A stretch of DNA of 64,000 nucleotides from Pseudomonadota bacterium (lineage in GTDB: Bacteria; Desulfobacterota; Desulfobacteria; Desulfobacterales; Desulfobacteraceae), in contig JAHJLN010000160.1 of assembly GCA_018821715.1 (NCBI GenBank), forward strand, positions 1-64,000, written 5' to 3'. Positions within the stretch are counted from its first letter, which is position 1. Each line of letters starts with the position of its first letter. Positions 53,824-62,346 of this stretch are shown one piece after another. The notes beneath the pieces were generated by a model, which saw nothing but the letters and a program-made list of their open reading frames with translations, did no database searches and was not told where the DNA came from. Both the position numbers and the translations under genes were made by a program.

Positions 53824-55338
53824 ATGAAAAAAATTCAGCGCCTTGAAATGAAAGCAATCTCAAAATCATTTCACGGCATACCTGCCAATCAGGACATTCA
53901 TCTTTCCATTGAATCCGGTGAAATCCTGGGACTTCTGGGCGAAAACGGGGCAGGGAAAACCACATTGATGAATATTTTGTATGGTCTTTACCAGCCGGAT
54001 GCAGGTCAAATCAGCATCAATGGTAAGGGCATCCGGATCAGCAATCCTGTTGAATCCATCCACCACGGTATTGGAATGGTGCATCAGCACTTCATGCTCG
54101 TACAGAATCATTCAGTGATTGAAAATATTGCATTGGGCTATAAAAAAACGCCTTTTTTTTTCCCAAAAACAAAAATAAGAAAAAAAGTTGAAGACTTTTC
54201 TAAAAATTTTGATTTCCATCTTGATCCTGAAAAAAAGGTCTGGCAGCTGTCAGCCGGGGAACAGCAGCGCATCGAAATTATTAAAGCGCTTTTAAATGGT
54301 GCCGACCTTCTTATTCTTGATGAACCCACTTCTGTTTTAACCCCTTTGGAAATCAAAGAATTGATTTCCATATTAAGACAGATGAAGGCCAAGGGCCATA
54401 TGGTCATTTTCATTTCCCACAAGCTGGATGAAATCATGGATATCTGTGACCGGGTCATGGTGCTCCAAAAAGGAAAAATTGCGGGAAGCTCCGACACAAA
54501 AGATACGGATAAGCAATCCCTTGCCAGGATGATGGTGGGCAGGGATGTTGTCTTTAATATCCACAGAGAAAAAATTACAAGGGGCGAAAAAATATTATCT
54601 GTAAAAAATATTAATGCCCTGGGAGATAAAGGGCTTTTTGCCGTTAAAAATATCTCATTTGAACTTTTTAAAAATGAAATATTCGGTGTTGCCGGGGTTT
54701 CCGGCAATGGACAAAGAGAGCTTGCAGAAGCCATAACAGGCATCAGGCCCCTCTTTTCCGGGCAAATTAAAATCAATGGCAAAGACATCACCAATAAATC
54801 GCCTAGAACCATTTATGACAACGGCGTTTCCCATGTCCCGGAAGAAAGAATGCGGTTTGGAATCGTTCCGGGTCTTTCCTTATATGATAATGCCATTCTA
54901 AAACAGCACCACACAAAAAAATTTTCCGGGCGCTGTTTCCTCAACTACAAAAAGATCAAAGATCATACAAGTGCCATTATCAATGCCTTTAAAATTTCCA
55001 CCCATTCCATAAGCAACCAGGTCAGAAACCTTTCCGGCGGTAACATCCAGAAGCTGATCCTAGGAAGGGAAATCAGCGAAACACCACGGCTTCTCGTGGC
55101 GTCTCACCCTACCTATGGACTGGATGTCGGGGCAACGGAATTCTTAAGAAATCACCTTTTGGAACTTCGGAAACAAGGCAGCACCGTGCTCCTCTTTTCC
55201 GAAGATCTTGAAGAAATATTTGAACTGTGCGACCGGGTTGCCGTTATTTTTGATGGGCAATTCATGGCCGTTCTTGATTCAGATGATGAACAGCTTTGTG
55301 ATATCGGCCTGATGATGGCCGGCTCAAAAAGAGTCTGA
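53824..55338 (+). CDS. duplicated ABC ATPase of a BMP/nucleoside-type importer
   Basis: A 504-aa ATPase with two ABC modules, as in RbsA/NupA-type proteins. Module 1: Walker A GENGAGKTT, LSAGEQQRIEIIKALL and LLILDEPTSVL. Module 2: GVSGNGQRELAEAI in place of a canonical Walker A, LSGGNIQKLILGREI, and a Walker B region PRLLVASHPTYGLDVGA with substituted residues, typical of the family. Only 11 bp follow the terminator stem, and no strong ribosome-binding site is visible (AAAGCGTCTT), which should keep expression low. Confidence 0.9.
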   Translation: MKKIQRLEMKAISKSFHGIPANQDIHLSIESGEILGLLGENGAGKTTLMNILYGLYQPDAGQISINGKGIRISNPVESIHHGIGMVHQHFMLVQNHSVIENIALGYKKTPFFFPKTKIRKKVEDFSKNFDFHLDPEKKVWQLSAGEQQRIEIIKALLNGADLLILDEPTSVLTPLEIKELISILRQMKAKGHMVIFISHKLDEIMDICDRVMVLQKGKIAGSSDTKDTDKQSLARMMVGRDVVFNIHREKITRGEKILSVKNINALGDKGLFAVKNISFELFKNEIFGVAGVSGNGQRELAEAITGIRPLFSGQIKINGKDITNKSPRTIYDNGVSHVPEERMRFGIVPGLSLYDNAILKQHHTKKFSGRCFLNYKKIKDHTSAIINAFKISTHSISNQVRNLSGGNIQKLILGREISETPRLLVASHPTYGLDVGATEFLRNHLLELRKQGSTVLLFSEDLEEIFELCDRVAVIFDGQFMAVLDSDDEQLCDIGLMMAGSKRV

Positions 55339-55357
55339 CAGCAGTGAGATAATAAGA

Positions 55358-56437
55358 ATGATAAAAATTCAAACCACAGATAGATATAATATTACCGGCT
55401 TCAGATCATTTATGACCAATATCCTGTCTCTTGCAGCCGGGTTGGTCGTTATCAGTATTATTTTTCTGATTGTGGGCGTGAACCCTTTGTATGCGCTTTT
55501 TAAAATATTTTCAGGATCATTCGGCTCTTTTTACGGGTTCAAGGAAACCCTTACCAAAGCCATCCCCTTAATATTGATCGGCGCAGGCCTGACCCTTGCT
55601 TTCAGGGCAAAATTCTGGAACATCGGTGCTGAAGGCCAGATGCTCATGGGCGCCATTTTTGGCACCGGGGTGGGACTCTTTTTCGGCGATGCGCTTCCGT
55701 CTTACATCATCGTTCCTTTAATTTTTCTGGCAGGTTTTATCGGAGGAGGATTGTGGGGAATCATTCCCGCCATCCTGAAAATAAAATATTCCATTAATGA
55801 AGTCATTTCCACGTTAATGCTCAACTATATCTGTGCCCAGTTTTTAACCCTGCTCATTGTAGGGCCATGGAAGGGGAAAACAAGGTTTGGTTTTCCCGGA
55901 ACCGACAATCTTCCGGATGCTGCAGTACTTGGCCTGATCCCCGGCTCCAGGATTCACTATGCCACACTGACCCTGGCGGTTATCTGTGCTGTTGTCCTGT
56001 GCGTGGTGATTTATAAAACACGATTTGGATATGAAACAAGAGTGGTGGGGGAAAATCCTGATGCAGGAAAATATGCCGGGATCAATTTTTTAAAAACAAC
56101 CCTGATCATTATGGCCGTCAGCGGTGGTCTGGCCGGCATGGCAGGTATTGGTGAGGTGGCCGGCATCCATCACTATCTTGGGTATCCTGCTTCCGTATCC
56201 TCCGGGTATGGATTTACCGCCATCATTGTGGCATGGCTTGCCAAATTAAATCCGCTCTATGCCATTATTTCCGGTATATTTTTTGCCGGCATCCTGGTGG
56301 GGGGTGATGCCATACAGATATCGTTAGGACTGCCGGCGGCCACGGTTGAAATTGTAAACGGCATACTGTTGATATTTTTAATTATGGGGGATTATTTTTT
56401 AAACCATAAAATTACCATCCAGTTTTCAAACAAATAA
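55358..56437 (+). CDS. ABC permease, BMP/nucleoside-type importer (first)
   Basis: A 359-aa polytopic protein of the BPD_transp_2 group (YufP/NupB-like). It has an N-terminal cytoplasmic segment, then about nine helices, with ETLTKAIPLILIGAGLTLAF, FWNIGAEGQMLMGAIFGTG and EVISTLMLNYI. It starts 19 bp after the ATPase gene and pairs with the following permease. Confidence 0.9.
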   Translation: MIKIQTTDRYNITGFRSFMTNILSLAAGLVVISIIFLIVGVNPLYALFKIFSGSFGSFYGFKETLTKAIPLILIGAGLTLAFRAKFWNIGAEGQMLMGAIFGTGVGLFFGDALPSYIIVPLIFLAGFIGGGLWGIIPAILKIKYSINEVISTLMLNYICAQFLTLLIVGPWKGKTRFGFPGTDNLPDAAVLGLIPGSRIHYATLTLAVICAVVLCVVIYKTRFGYETRVVGENPDAGKYAGINFLKTTLIIMAVSGGLAGMAGIGEVAGIHHYLGYPASVSSGYGFTAIIVAWLAKLNPLYAIISGIFFAGILVGGDAIQISLGLPAATVEIVNGILLIFLIMGDYFLNHKITIQFSNK

Positions 56438-56448
56438 GGATGCAATAG

Positions 56449-57369
56449 ATGGAAGATATAATTATTTCAACACTTCAAAGGACCATGGTTGCAGGAACCC
56501 CTTTACTTCTTGCCACAACGGGAGAAATCATTTGTGAACGGTCCGGCATTCTCAATCTGGGGGTTGAAGGTGTGATGTCAATGGGCGCCGTGGTCGCTTT
56601 CATTGTCACCATGACAACGGGACAGCCCTGGCTGGGCGTTCTTGCTGCCATTGCTGCGGGAATAGCGTTTTCCATCATCCATGCCTTTACCTGTGTTACC
56701 CTGCAGGCAAACCAGGTTGTGTCAGGCCTGGCGTTAACCATGTTGGGTCTGGGGCTTTCCGGCATGCTGGGCAAATCCTATGTAGGAAAACCCCTTTCAA
56801 TCAAAATGGAAGACTTAAGTATCCCCTGGTTATCCGACATCCCGTATCTTGGAAAAATTTTGTTTTCCCAGAGTCCGTTTTTCTTTATTGCCGTGCTTCT
56901 GGCTTTTGCCGCCTGGTTTTTTCTTGAAAAAACCCTTTTGGGAATACAGATCAGGTCAACCGGAGAAAATCCGAAATCCACGGAAACTCAAGGTGTAAAT
57001 GTTTCCCGGTTACGATATCTGAGTGTAATGATCGGCGGTGGTTTTTCAGCTCTGGCCGGCGCCCATCTCTCCATTTCATATTCAAAATCATGGATAGAAG
57101 GGATGACGGCAGGAAGGGGATGGATTGCCATTGCCCTGACCATCTTTGCCCTGTGGAACCCGGGGCGTGCCATATGGGCGGCATTTCTGTTCGGCTTTAT
57201 TTTCGTTGTCCAGTACCTTCTACAGCCCCTGGGAATTTCACCCAATTTTCTGGCCATGCTCCCCTACATCGCAACACTTTTAATTTTATTGCTGATCAGC
57301 CTTAAAGATTCAAAAAAATTAAATGCACCTGCCATGCTTGGCGAACCCTATAAACGGGGTCAAAGATAA
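56449..57369 (+). CDS. ABC permease, BMP/nucleoside-type importer (second)
   Basis: A 306-aa permease (YufQ/NupC-like) with GTPLLLATTGEIICERSGIL and NLGVEGVMSMGAVVAF at the N-terminus and IRSTGENPKSTETQGVNVSR as the coupling loop. It completes a lipoprotein-ATPase-two-permease importer for nucleosides or similar solutes. Confidence 0.9.
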   Translation: MEDIIISTLQRTMVAGTPLLLATTGEIICERSGILNLGVEGVMSMGAVVAFIVTMTTGQPWLGVLAAIAAGIAFSIIHAFTCVTLQANQVVSGLALTMLGLGLSGMLGKSYVGKPLSIKMEDLSIPWLSDIPYLGKILFSQSPFFFIAVLLAFAAWFFLEKTLLGIQIRSTGENPKSTETQGVNVSRLRYLSVMIGGGFSALAGAHLSISYSKSWIEGMTAGRGWIAIALTIFALWNPGRAIWAAFLFGFIFVVQYLLQPLGISPNFLAMLPYIATLLILLLISLKDSKKLNAPAMLGEPYKRGQR

Positions 57370-57444
57370 CAAACCCTTTGACTTTTCATTGATTTTTATT
57401 GATAATTGACACATCATTCATCATTTCTTTTAAAAGGAGATAAT

Positions 57445-57978
57445 ATGTCAGAGCCGATGGTATCCATTGATGAAGTTTCTAAAATCTTTTTAAAAACAGC
57501 CCAGCACACCCTTGAAACCAGTACAAAGCAGGAGGTTACATATTCCTCAACTATCCAGAAAATACCAAAAGTTTCCATGAAACCCGACCTGACCTGTTTT
57601 GTTCAGTTCAACGGGGATTATAACGGACTTGTCGTGATAAATTTTTCAGCCAGTGCAGCATTTGAAATCTATAAATCTTACATGAAAGCCATGGGAATGC
57701 CCAAAGAAGAAATCGCAACAACGGTTGCATCACCCGAAGTTTCAGATACCATAGGGGAAATTACCAACCAGGTCATGGGGCAGTTGACCAAGGACATTGA
57801 GGAAAAATTTAATCTCAACGCCATTTTCGGGCAGCCCAAAGCCTTGACGTTAAACAGTTCCATCACCCTTGTCATTGATTCGGATTACAGGGAAAACAGG
57901 CGGCTGTCATTTAAAATCGGCAATTACAGTTTTAGAATTGAAATTGCAATGGAACACTCTGAGTTTGTTCTCATTTAA
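57445..57978 (+). CDS. DUF3334-family CheX-like protein
   Basis: A 177-aa protein starting at ATG 57445 behind AAAAGGAG. The longer TTG reading is discarded because it crosses that ribosome-binding site. The sequence matches my memory of DUF3334 proteins along its length: EVTYSSTIQKIPK, KPDLTCFVQFNGDYNGLVVI, YMKAMGMPKEE and the end IAMEHSEFVLI. The stretch DTIGEITNQVMGQLTKDI has the E-x2-N spacing of CheX/CheC phosphatases. A chemotaxis or phosphosignalling role is inferred from that. Two MCP genes lie within 10 kb on either side. Confidence 0.8.
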   Translation: MSEPMVSIDEVSKIFLKTAQHTLETSTKQEVTYSSTIQKIPKVSMKPDLTCFVQFNGDYNGLVVINFSASAAFEIYKSYMKAMGMPKEEIATTVASPEVSDTIGEITNQVMGQLTKDIEEKFNLNAIFGQPKALTLNSSITLVIDSDYRENRRLSFKIGNYSFRIEIAMEHSEFVLI

Positions 57979-57996
57979 AAAACAAACCTAAATTTT

Positions 57997-59406
57997 ATGA
58001 AACCCTTGAAATTATTTTTTATCAGTTTTAGCCTTATTTTATTTTTTTCATTTTTTGTGAATATAAGCTTTGCCGTAACGATTCAAAAAGAAAAAGAAAT
58101 CGCAAAAGAATTCATGGAAATGATAAAAAAACGACAGATGCTGTTAAATGATCCCATTGCCAATCACATGATAACCCAGATCGGCAATCATATTCTTTCT
58201 TTCCTGCCGCCCCAGCCCTTTGACTATTCATTTTATATTGTTGACGAAGATGTTTTTAATGCATTTGCAAGTCCGGGTGCCAATATTTTTGCCTATCGGG
58301 GACTGATCACCTCCCTTGATTCCATTGATGAACTGGCAGGCATCATTGGGCATGAAATTGCCCATGCAGCAAGCCGTCATGTATCCGAATCCATTGATCG
58401 TGCAAAATATGTCAATATTGGAAGCCTGGCAGGGGTACTGGCCGGTGCCATCATCGGCGGCAAACAAGGGGGTGATGCCGGGGCGGCAATCATGACAGGA
58501 TCAATCGCCCTGGGTCACACGGCCATGCTTTCATTTACAAGGGAAAATGAAACAGAAGCAGATGAAAAAGGCATCATGTTTTTAAAAAGGAGCTGTTTTT
58601 CACCTCAAGGACTCCTGGCAGGTCTAATGAAAATCAGAGCATCTGACTACCGGGGCGTGGAAGGCATCCCGGATTATGTTAAAACCCATCCTGGAACCGG
58701 CAGCCGTATTGCCCATGCTGAAACCCTTCTTTCAAATTACATCCCCCCTAAAGACAAAGCAAAATGCGCCGAAGATCTCAGGTTTGATATGGTGAAATAC
58801 AGGCTTTTAGGACTTTATGCAGGTATTGAGCCCACATTGAACCTGTTGACCAACCAGTTGAATGACTCGCCTTCAACTGCTGCCATCCATTACGGACTGG
58901 GTCTGATTTACGACAGAAAATTCATGAAGGACAAAGCCATGGCCCACTTTAAAACAGCGCTTTCCATTGCTGTTTTCGATCCAATGGTATTGCTTGAAAT
59001 GGGCAGGGTTTATTTGGAAAATAGTGAGCCCCAAAAAGCCCTCAACGTTCTAAACGGGATTGAATCAGACCCGGTCATAGGTCTGATGGCAAAATTTTAT
59101 CAGGCAGGCGCATACCTTGAGTTGGAAAACCTGGCAACAGCAAAAGAACTTTTCACTCTTGTCATTGATAAAGCTCCCGCCTTATATCCAAAGGCATATT
59201 ACAACCTTGCGGCAATACTGTCCCTTGAAAAAAAACAAGGGCTTTCTCATTATTATCTTGGGATCTATTATTCAAAAATCAACAATACCAAAACCGCCAT
59301 CGTCCATTTAAATAAAGCGCTGGACTTGCTTACAGATGACGCTGATATCCAAAAGACAAAAGACCTTTTAAATGAATTAAACGAAACCTTAAAAAAACGA
59401 TCTTAA
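57997..59406 (+). CDS. M48 metalloprotease with TPR repeats, BepA-like
   Basis: A 469-aa periplasmic zinc protease. The signal peptide runs to about 26. The M48 motif is GHEIAHAASRH, with the third ligand Glu in FTRENETEADEKG. The C-terminal half (about 270-465) contains TPR-like helix pairs. BepA/YfgC assists outer-membrane protein and LptD assembly and degrades misfolded ones. It lies 18 bp after the DUF3334 gene, probably co-transcribed. Confidence 0.88.
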   Translation: MKPLKLFFISFSLILFFSFFVNISFAVTIQKEKEIAKEFMEMIKKRQMLLNDPIANHMITQIGNHILSFLPPQPFDYSFYIVDEDVFNAFASPGANIFAYRGLITSLDSIDELAGIIGHEIAHAASRHVSESIDRAKYVNIGSLAGVLAGAIIGGKQGGDAGAAIMTGSIALGHTAMLSFTRENETEADEKGIMFLKRSCFSPQGLLAGLMKIRASDYRGVEGIPDYVKTHPGTGSRIAHAETLLSNYIPPKDKAKCAEDLRFDMVKYRLLGLYAGIEPTLNLLTNQLNDSPSTAAIHYGLGLIYDRKFMKDKAMAHFKTALSIAVFDPMVLLEMGRVYLENSEPQKALNVLNGIESDPVIGLMAKFYQAGAYLELENLATAKELFTLVIDKAPALYPKAYYNLAAILSLEKKQGLSHYYLGIYYSKINNTKTAIVHLNKALDLLTDDADIQKTKDLLNELNETLKKRS

Positions 59407-59584
59407 AAAAACCAGGCACTCTAAAGTAATAACATTTAAATAATATCTATAATTAATAAAAAAAATGTTGCCTAGTTATTGTAACTTTGCTACGGTAATC
59501 ATGAATCTAATAAAATCAAATATACTACTGTCGGTTTTTTAATTACTTTGTTTGTAGGTTTTTTTTTAAACAGGAGAGTATCGT

Positions 59585-61693
59585 ATGAAACTTACCATCG
59601 GGAAAAAACTTACCTCTAGTTTTTTGCTTCTTGCATTCCTTGTCTTGTTATCCGGTATCGTGGGCATCATTATTCTCAACAAAGTATCGGATTCCGCCGA
59701 TACGGTTGCAAAAGAAAAAGTTCCTATCCAGTATTCTGTAATGAAAGCCAATCTCATAGTTGAAAAGATCCAGAAAGCCCTGGTAGAGTACACCGGTTCT
59801 TTTTCAGGACTTGACCAGCAGGAAAAAAGCCTTTTGGAAAAGCTGGACGAGTTTGACATGTGGATGGATATGCTGGAATATGGAACCGGTTCTGATAAAT
59901 TTTTAAAAAGCAAATCAAATACGGTTTATAAAGCCCTTAAATTAGACATTGAAGTTCCCCAAAGTTCCAAAGAAATGCTCACAATTGTTACTGCGGCAAA
60001 AAAGGAAAATGCTGTTTTCAGGAAAGGGTGTACAGATCTGGTAAAAGCCCATAATGAATACCTGAGTTATTCGGTTACAGTTGATAACAAAAACTATGAC
60101 CTGCCCTCCTATCTCATGCTGCTGGAAAAGGATCATCGAAACTGGTACAGTTTGCTTGAAAATGCTGTCATTACGGTGATACTGTACAAAGGGAATGCAG
60201 ATCCCACCAAAGGCATGCTGGGAAGCTGGATCCATACCTATAAAGTTGAAGATGAGGAATTGAACACGCTTATCAAAAAGCTAAACAAATATAATGTAAA
60301 ATTACTGGAGCATATCGGAGAAATCAATCAGGCGAGTGATACCCAAGGAAAAACAACGGTTTTCAATAAAAGCGGCGGATCATTTGAACGTGTCAGTCAA
60401 TTCCTTGATAGAATCAATGACTACATCAGACCTGTATATCAGAAACTTGACGCTGCCAAAACAGAAAAGCTGACCGCATTGACCCAGTCAGCCGTTAAAA
60501 TCAACAAAAGCCTTGAAGCCCTTGTCAAGGGAGCTGAAAATGAGATGGCAAGTGCTTTGAAACAATCTGAATCCTCAAAAAAAAGCGGTACAGTCTTTCT
60601 CATTGTCCTGACCATTGCCGCAGTCCTGGTCGCCATTGGGCTGGGATTGTTCATGAGCCGTTATATGACAAGGAGCATTACAGCCCTGGCTGATGTGACA
60701 AAGCAGATTGCCAAAGGAGATCTTAAAAATAAAGTAAACGTGACGTCCAATGATGAGTTGGGAGACCTTGGCACTGACACCAATGCCATGGCAGATAATC
60801 TAAGGAACATTATCCGCCAGATCACGGATTATTCGGGACAATTGACGAAATCTTCTTCAGATCTGACAAGCCTTGCATCTTCCATGTCCGATGGTGCCCA
60901 GAACATGACGGCAAAATCAGAATCCGTGGCTGCTGCTGCAGAAGAGATGAGCGCCAATATGAATTCGGTTGCAGCAACCTCTGAAGAGGCGACCACCAAC
61001 ATCAACACCGTGTCCATAGCAACAGATGAGATCAACTCCTCCATTAATGAAATCGCCAAAAACTCTGAAAGAGGCAGTGCCATTACCCAGGAGGCAGTCG
61101 AAAAAACCGGCAGTGCCACCAGACGAGTAAATGAACTAGGGGTGGCTGCAAAAGAAATCAGCAAGGTCACGGAAGTGATTTCCGAGATTTCGGAACAAAC
61201 CAATCTTCTGGCATTAAATGCCACCATTGAAGCGGCAAGAGCAGGGGAAGCCGGGAAAGGCTTTGCTGTTGTTGCCTCAGAAATAAAGCAGCTGGCTGTT
61301 CAAACGGCAGGAGCGACCAATGATATTAAGCTGCGCATTGAGAGCATTCAAAATTCCACGGCCGATACGGTTCTGGAAATTGAAGGTGTGGCAAAAATAA
61401 TTGAAAATGTAAATGATATTGTGGGAACCATTGCCGCAGCGGTTGAAGAACAGTCTGCCACCACAAAAGAAATTGCCGAGAATATGGGACAGGCCTCAAG
61501 CGGATTACAGGAAGTCAGTGAAAATGTTGCCCAGAGTTCCACTGTGGCCAGCGAAATTGCCAAAGATATCGGTGAGGTGAGCACCAGCAGCAATGAAGTG
61601 TTAAAGGGCAGTGAGCTTGTCAACCAGAGCAGTGGTGAATTAAAAAAACTGGCCGCCAGCCTTCAGGAACTTGTCAAACAATTTAAGCTTTAG
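59585..61693 (+). CDS. methyl-accepting chemotaxis protein with a CZB-like periplasmic domain
   Basis: A 702-aa receptor. TM1 at about 10-32, periplasmic domain 33-338, TM2 near 340-362, HAMP with [18 protein letters not shown], and a complete signalling tip [20 protein letters not shown]. In the periplasmic part, [15 protein letters not shown], then [12 protein letters not shown] and [11 protein letters not shown] follow the order of the CZB zinc domain, with the aligned Cys replaced by Gly and one His of HxxxH lost. So it has the fold but probably not zinc binding. A free Cache protein gene follows after 50 bp. Confidence 0.9.
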   Translation: MKLTIGKKLTSSFLLLAFLVLLSGIVGIIILNKVSDSADTVAKEKVPIQYSVMKANLIVEKIQKALVEYTGSFSGLDQQEKSLLEKLDEFDMWMDMLEYGTGSDKFLKSKSNTVYKALKLDIEVPQSSKEMLTIVTAAKKENAVFRKGCTDLVKAHNEYLSYSVTVDNKNYDLPSYLMLLEKDHRNWYSLLENAVITVILYKGNADPTKGMLGSWIHTYKVEDEELNTLIKKLNKYNVKLLEHIGEINQASDTQGKTTVFNKSGGSFERVSQFLDRINDYIRPVYQKLDAAKTEKLTALTQSAVKINKSLEALVKGAENEMASALKQSESSKKSGTVFLIVLTIAAVLVAIGLGLFMSRYMTRSITALADVTKQIAKGDLKNKVNVTSNDELGDLGTDTNAMADNLRNIIRQITDYSGQLTKSSSDLTSLASSMSDGAQNMTAKSESVAAAAEEMSANMNSVAATSEEATTNINTVSIATDEINSSINEIAKNSERGSAITQEAVEKTGSATRRVNELGVAAKEISKVTEVISEISEQTNLLALNATIEAARAGEAGKGFAVVASEIKQLAVQTAGATNDIKLRIESIQNSTADTVLEIEGVAKIIENVNDIVGTIAAAVEEQSATTKEIAENMGQASSGLQEVSENVAQSSTVASEIAKDIGEVSTSSNEVLKGSELVNQSSGELKKLAASLQELVKQFKL

Positions 61694-61743
61694 TGATGGA
61701 ATTACGATATATGTAACACAACAACCCTATAAAGGAGAAAAAC

Positions 61744-62274
61744 ATGGTAAAAAAATCTTTAATCGTCTTTTTTGGTCTTATTATTGCGTTCTGCTTTGCA
61801 GGCAACGGATTTACAGAACCACTAACCGCTCAAATGTGCAAGGAAAAAGCCATTGCAGCCGGAAAACTGATTGAGCAAAACGGTGAAAAAGCGTTTGAAA
61901 CCCTGAAAGACCCTAATGGAGAATTTATATTCGGTGATGGTCAGGGGTATGTCTGGGTACAGGACCTTGATGCAAAGATGATCATGCACCCCATAAAACC
62001 GTCCCTTGACGGCAAAGCCCTTTCCGGCCTTAAAGATAGCAACGGTGTCCTCTTTTTTGTAGCGTTTAACGAAATTGCAGAAGAAAATCCCGCCGGTGGA
62101 TGGGTGGCCTATCAATGGCCGAAACCCGGAGAAAAAGGAGAATCCTCAAAAGTATCTTTTGTTATCCTTGCCAAACATGGCGGCACGGATTATGTTGTGG
62201 GTTCAGGGATTTATGATGTAACGGCTGATGACATTAAAAAGCAATTCCCGTCAGATGTTGTTTACGAAGATTAA
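61744..62274 (+). CDS. free periplasmic single-Cache-domain protein
   Basis: A 176-aa protein with a signal peptide (cleaved near 25) and one sCache_2-like domain: GYVWVQDLDAKMIMHPIKP, LDGKALSGLKDSNG and GSGIYDVTADDIKKQF. Such domains are normally the ligand-binding part of membrane receptors; here no membrane anchor or signalling domain follows. AAAGGAG precedes the ATG. Placement directly after the CZB-like MCP suggests it acts as its periplasmic ligand-binding partner. A terminator closes the unit. Confidence 0.8.
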   Translation: MVKKSLIVFFGLIIAFCFAGNGFTEPLTAQMCKEKAIAAGKLIEQNGEKAFETLKDPNGEFIFGDGQGYVWVQDLDAKMIMHPIKPSLDGKALSGLKDSNGVLFFVAFNEIAEENPAGGWVAYQWPKPGEKGESSKVSFVILAKHGGTDYVVGSGIYDVTADDIKKQFPSDVVYED

Positions 62275-62300
62275 TTGTAATTTGACATAAATTTATAAAA

Positions 62301-62342
62301 GGATCATATCCGGCAAGACCTTAGGATATGATCCTTTTTTTA
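62301..62342. terminator. Rho-independent terminator
   Basis: GGATCATATCC (62301-62311) pairs with GGATATGATCC (62324-62334), followed by eight T. A-rich sequence on the left may make it work for the convergent EF-G gene as well. Confidence 0.9.
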
Positions 62343-62346
62343 TTTT

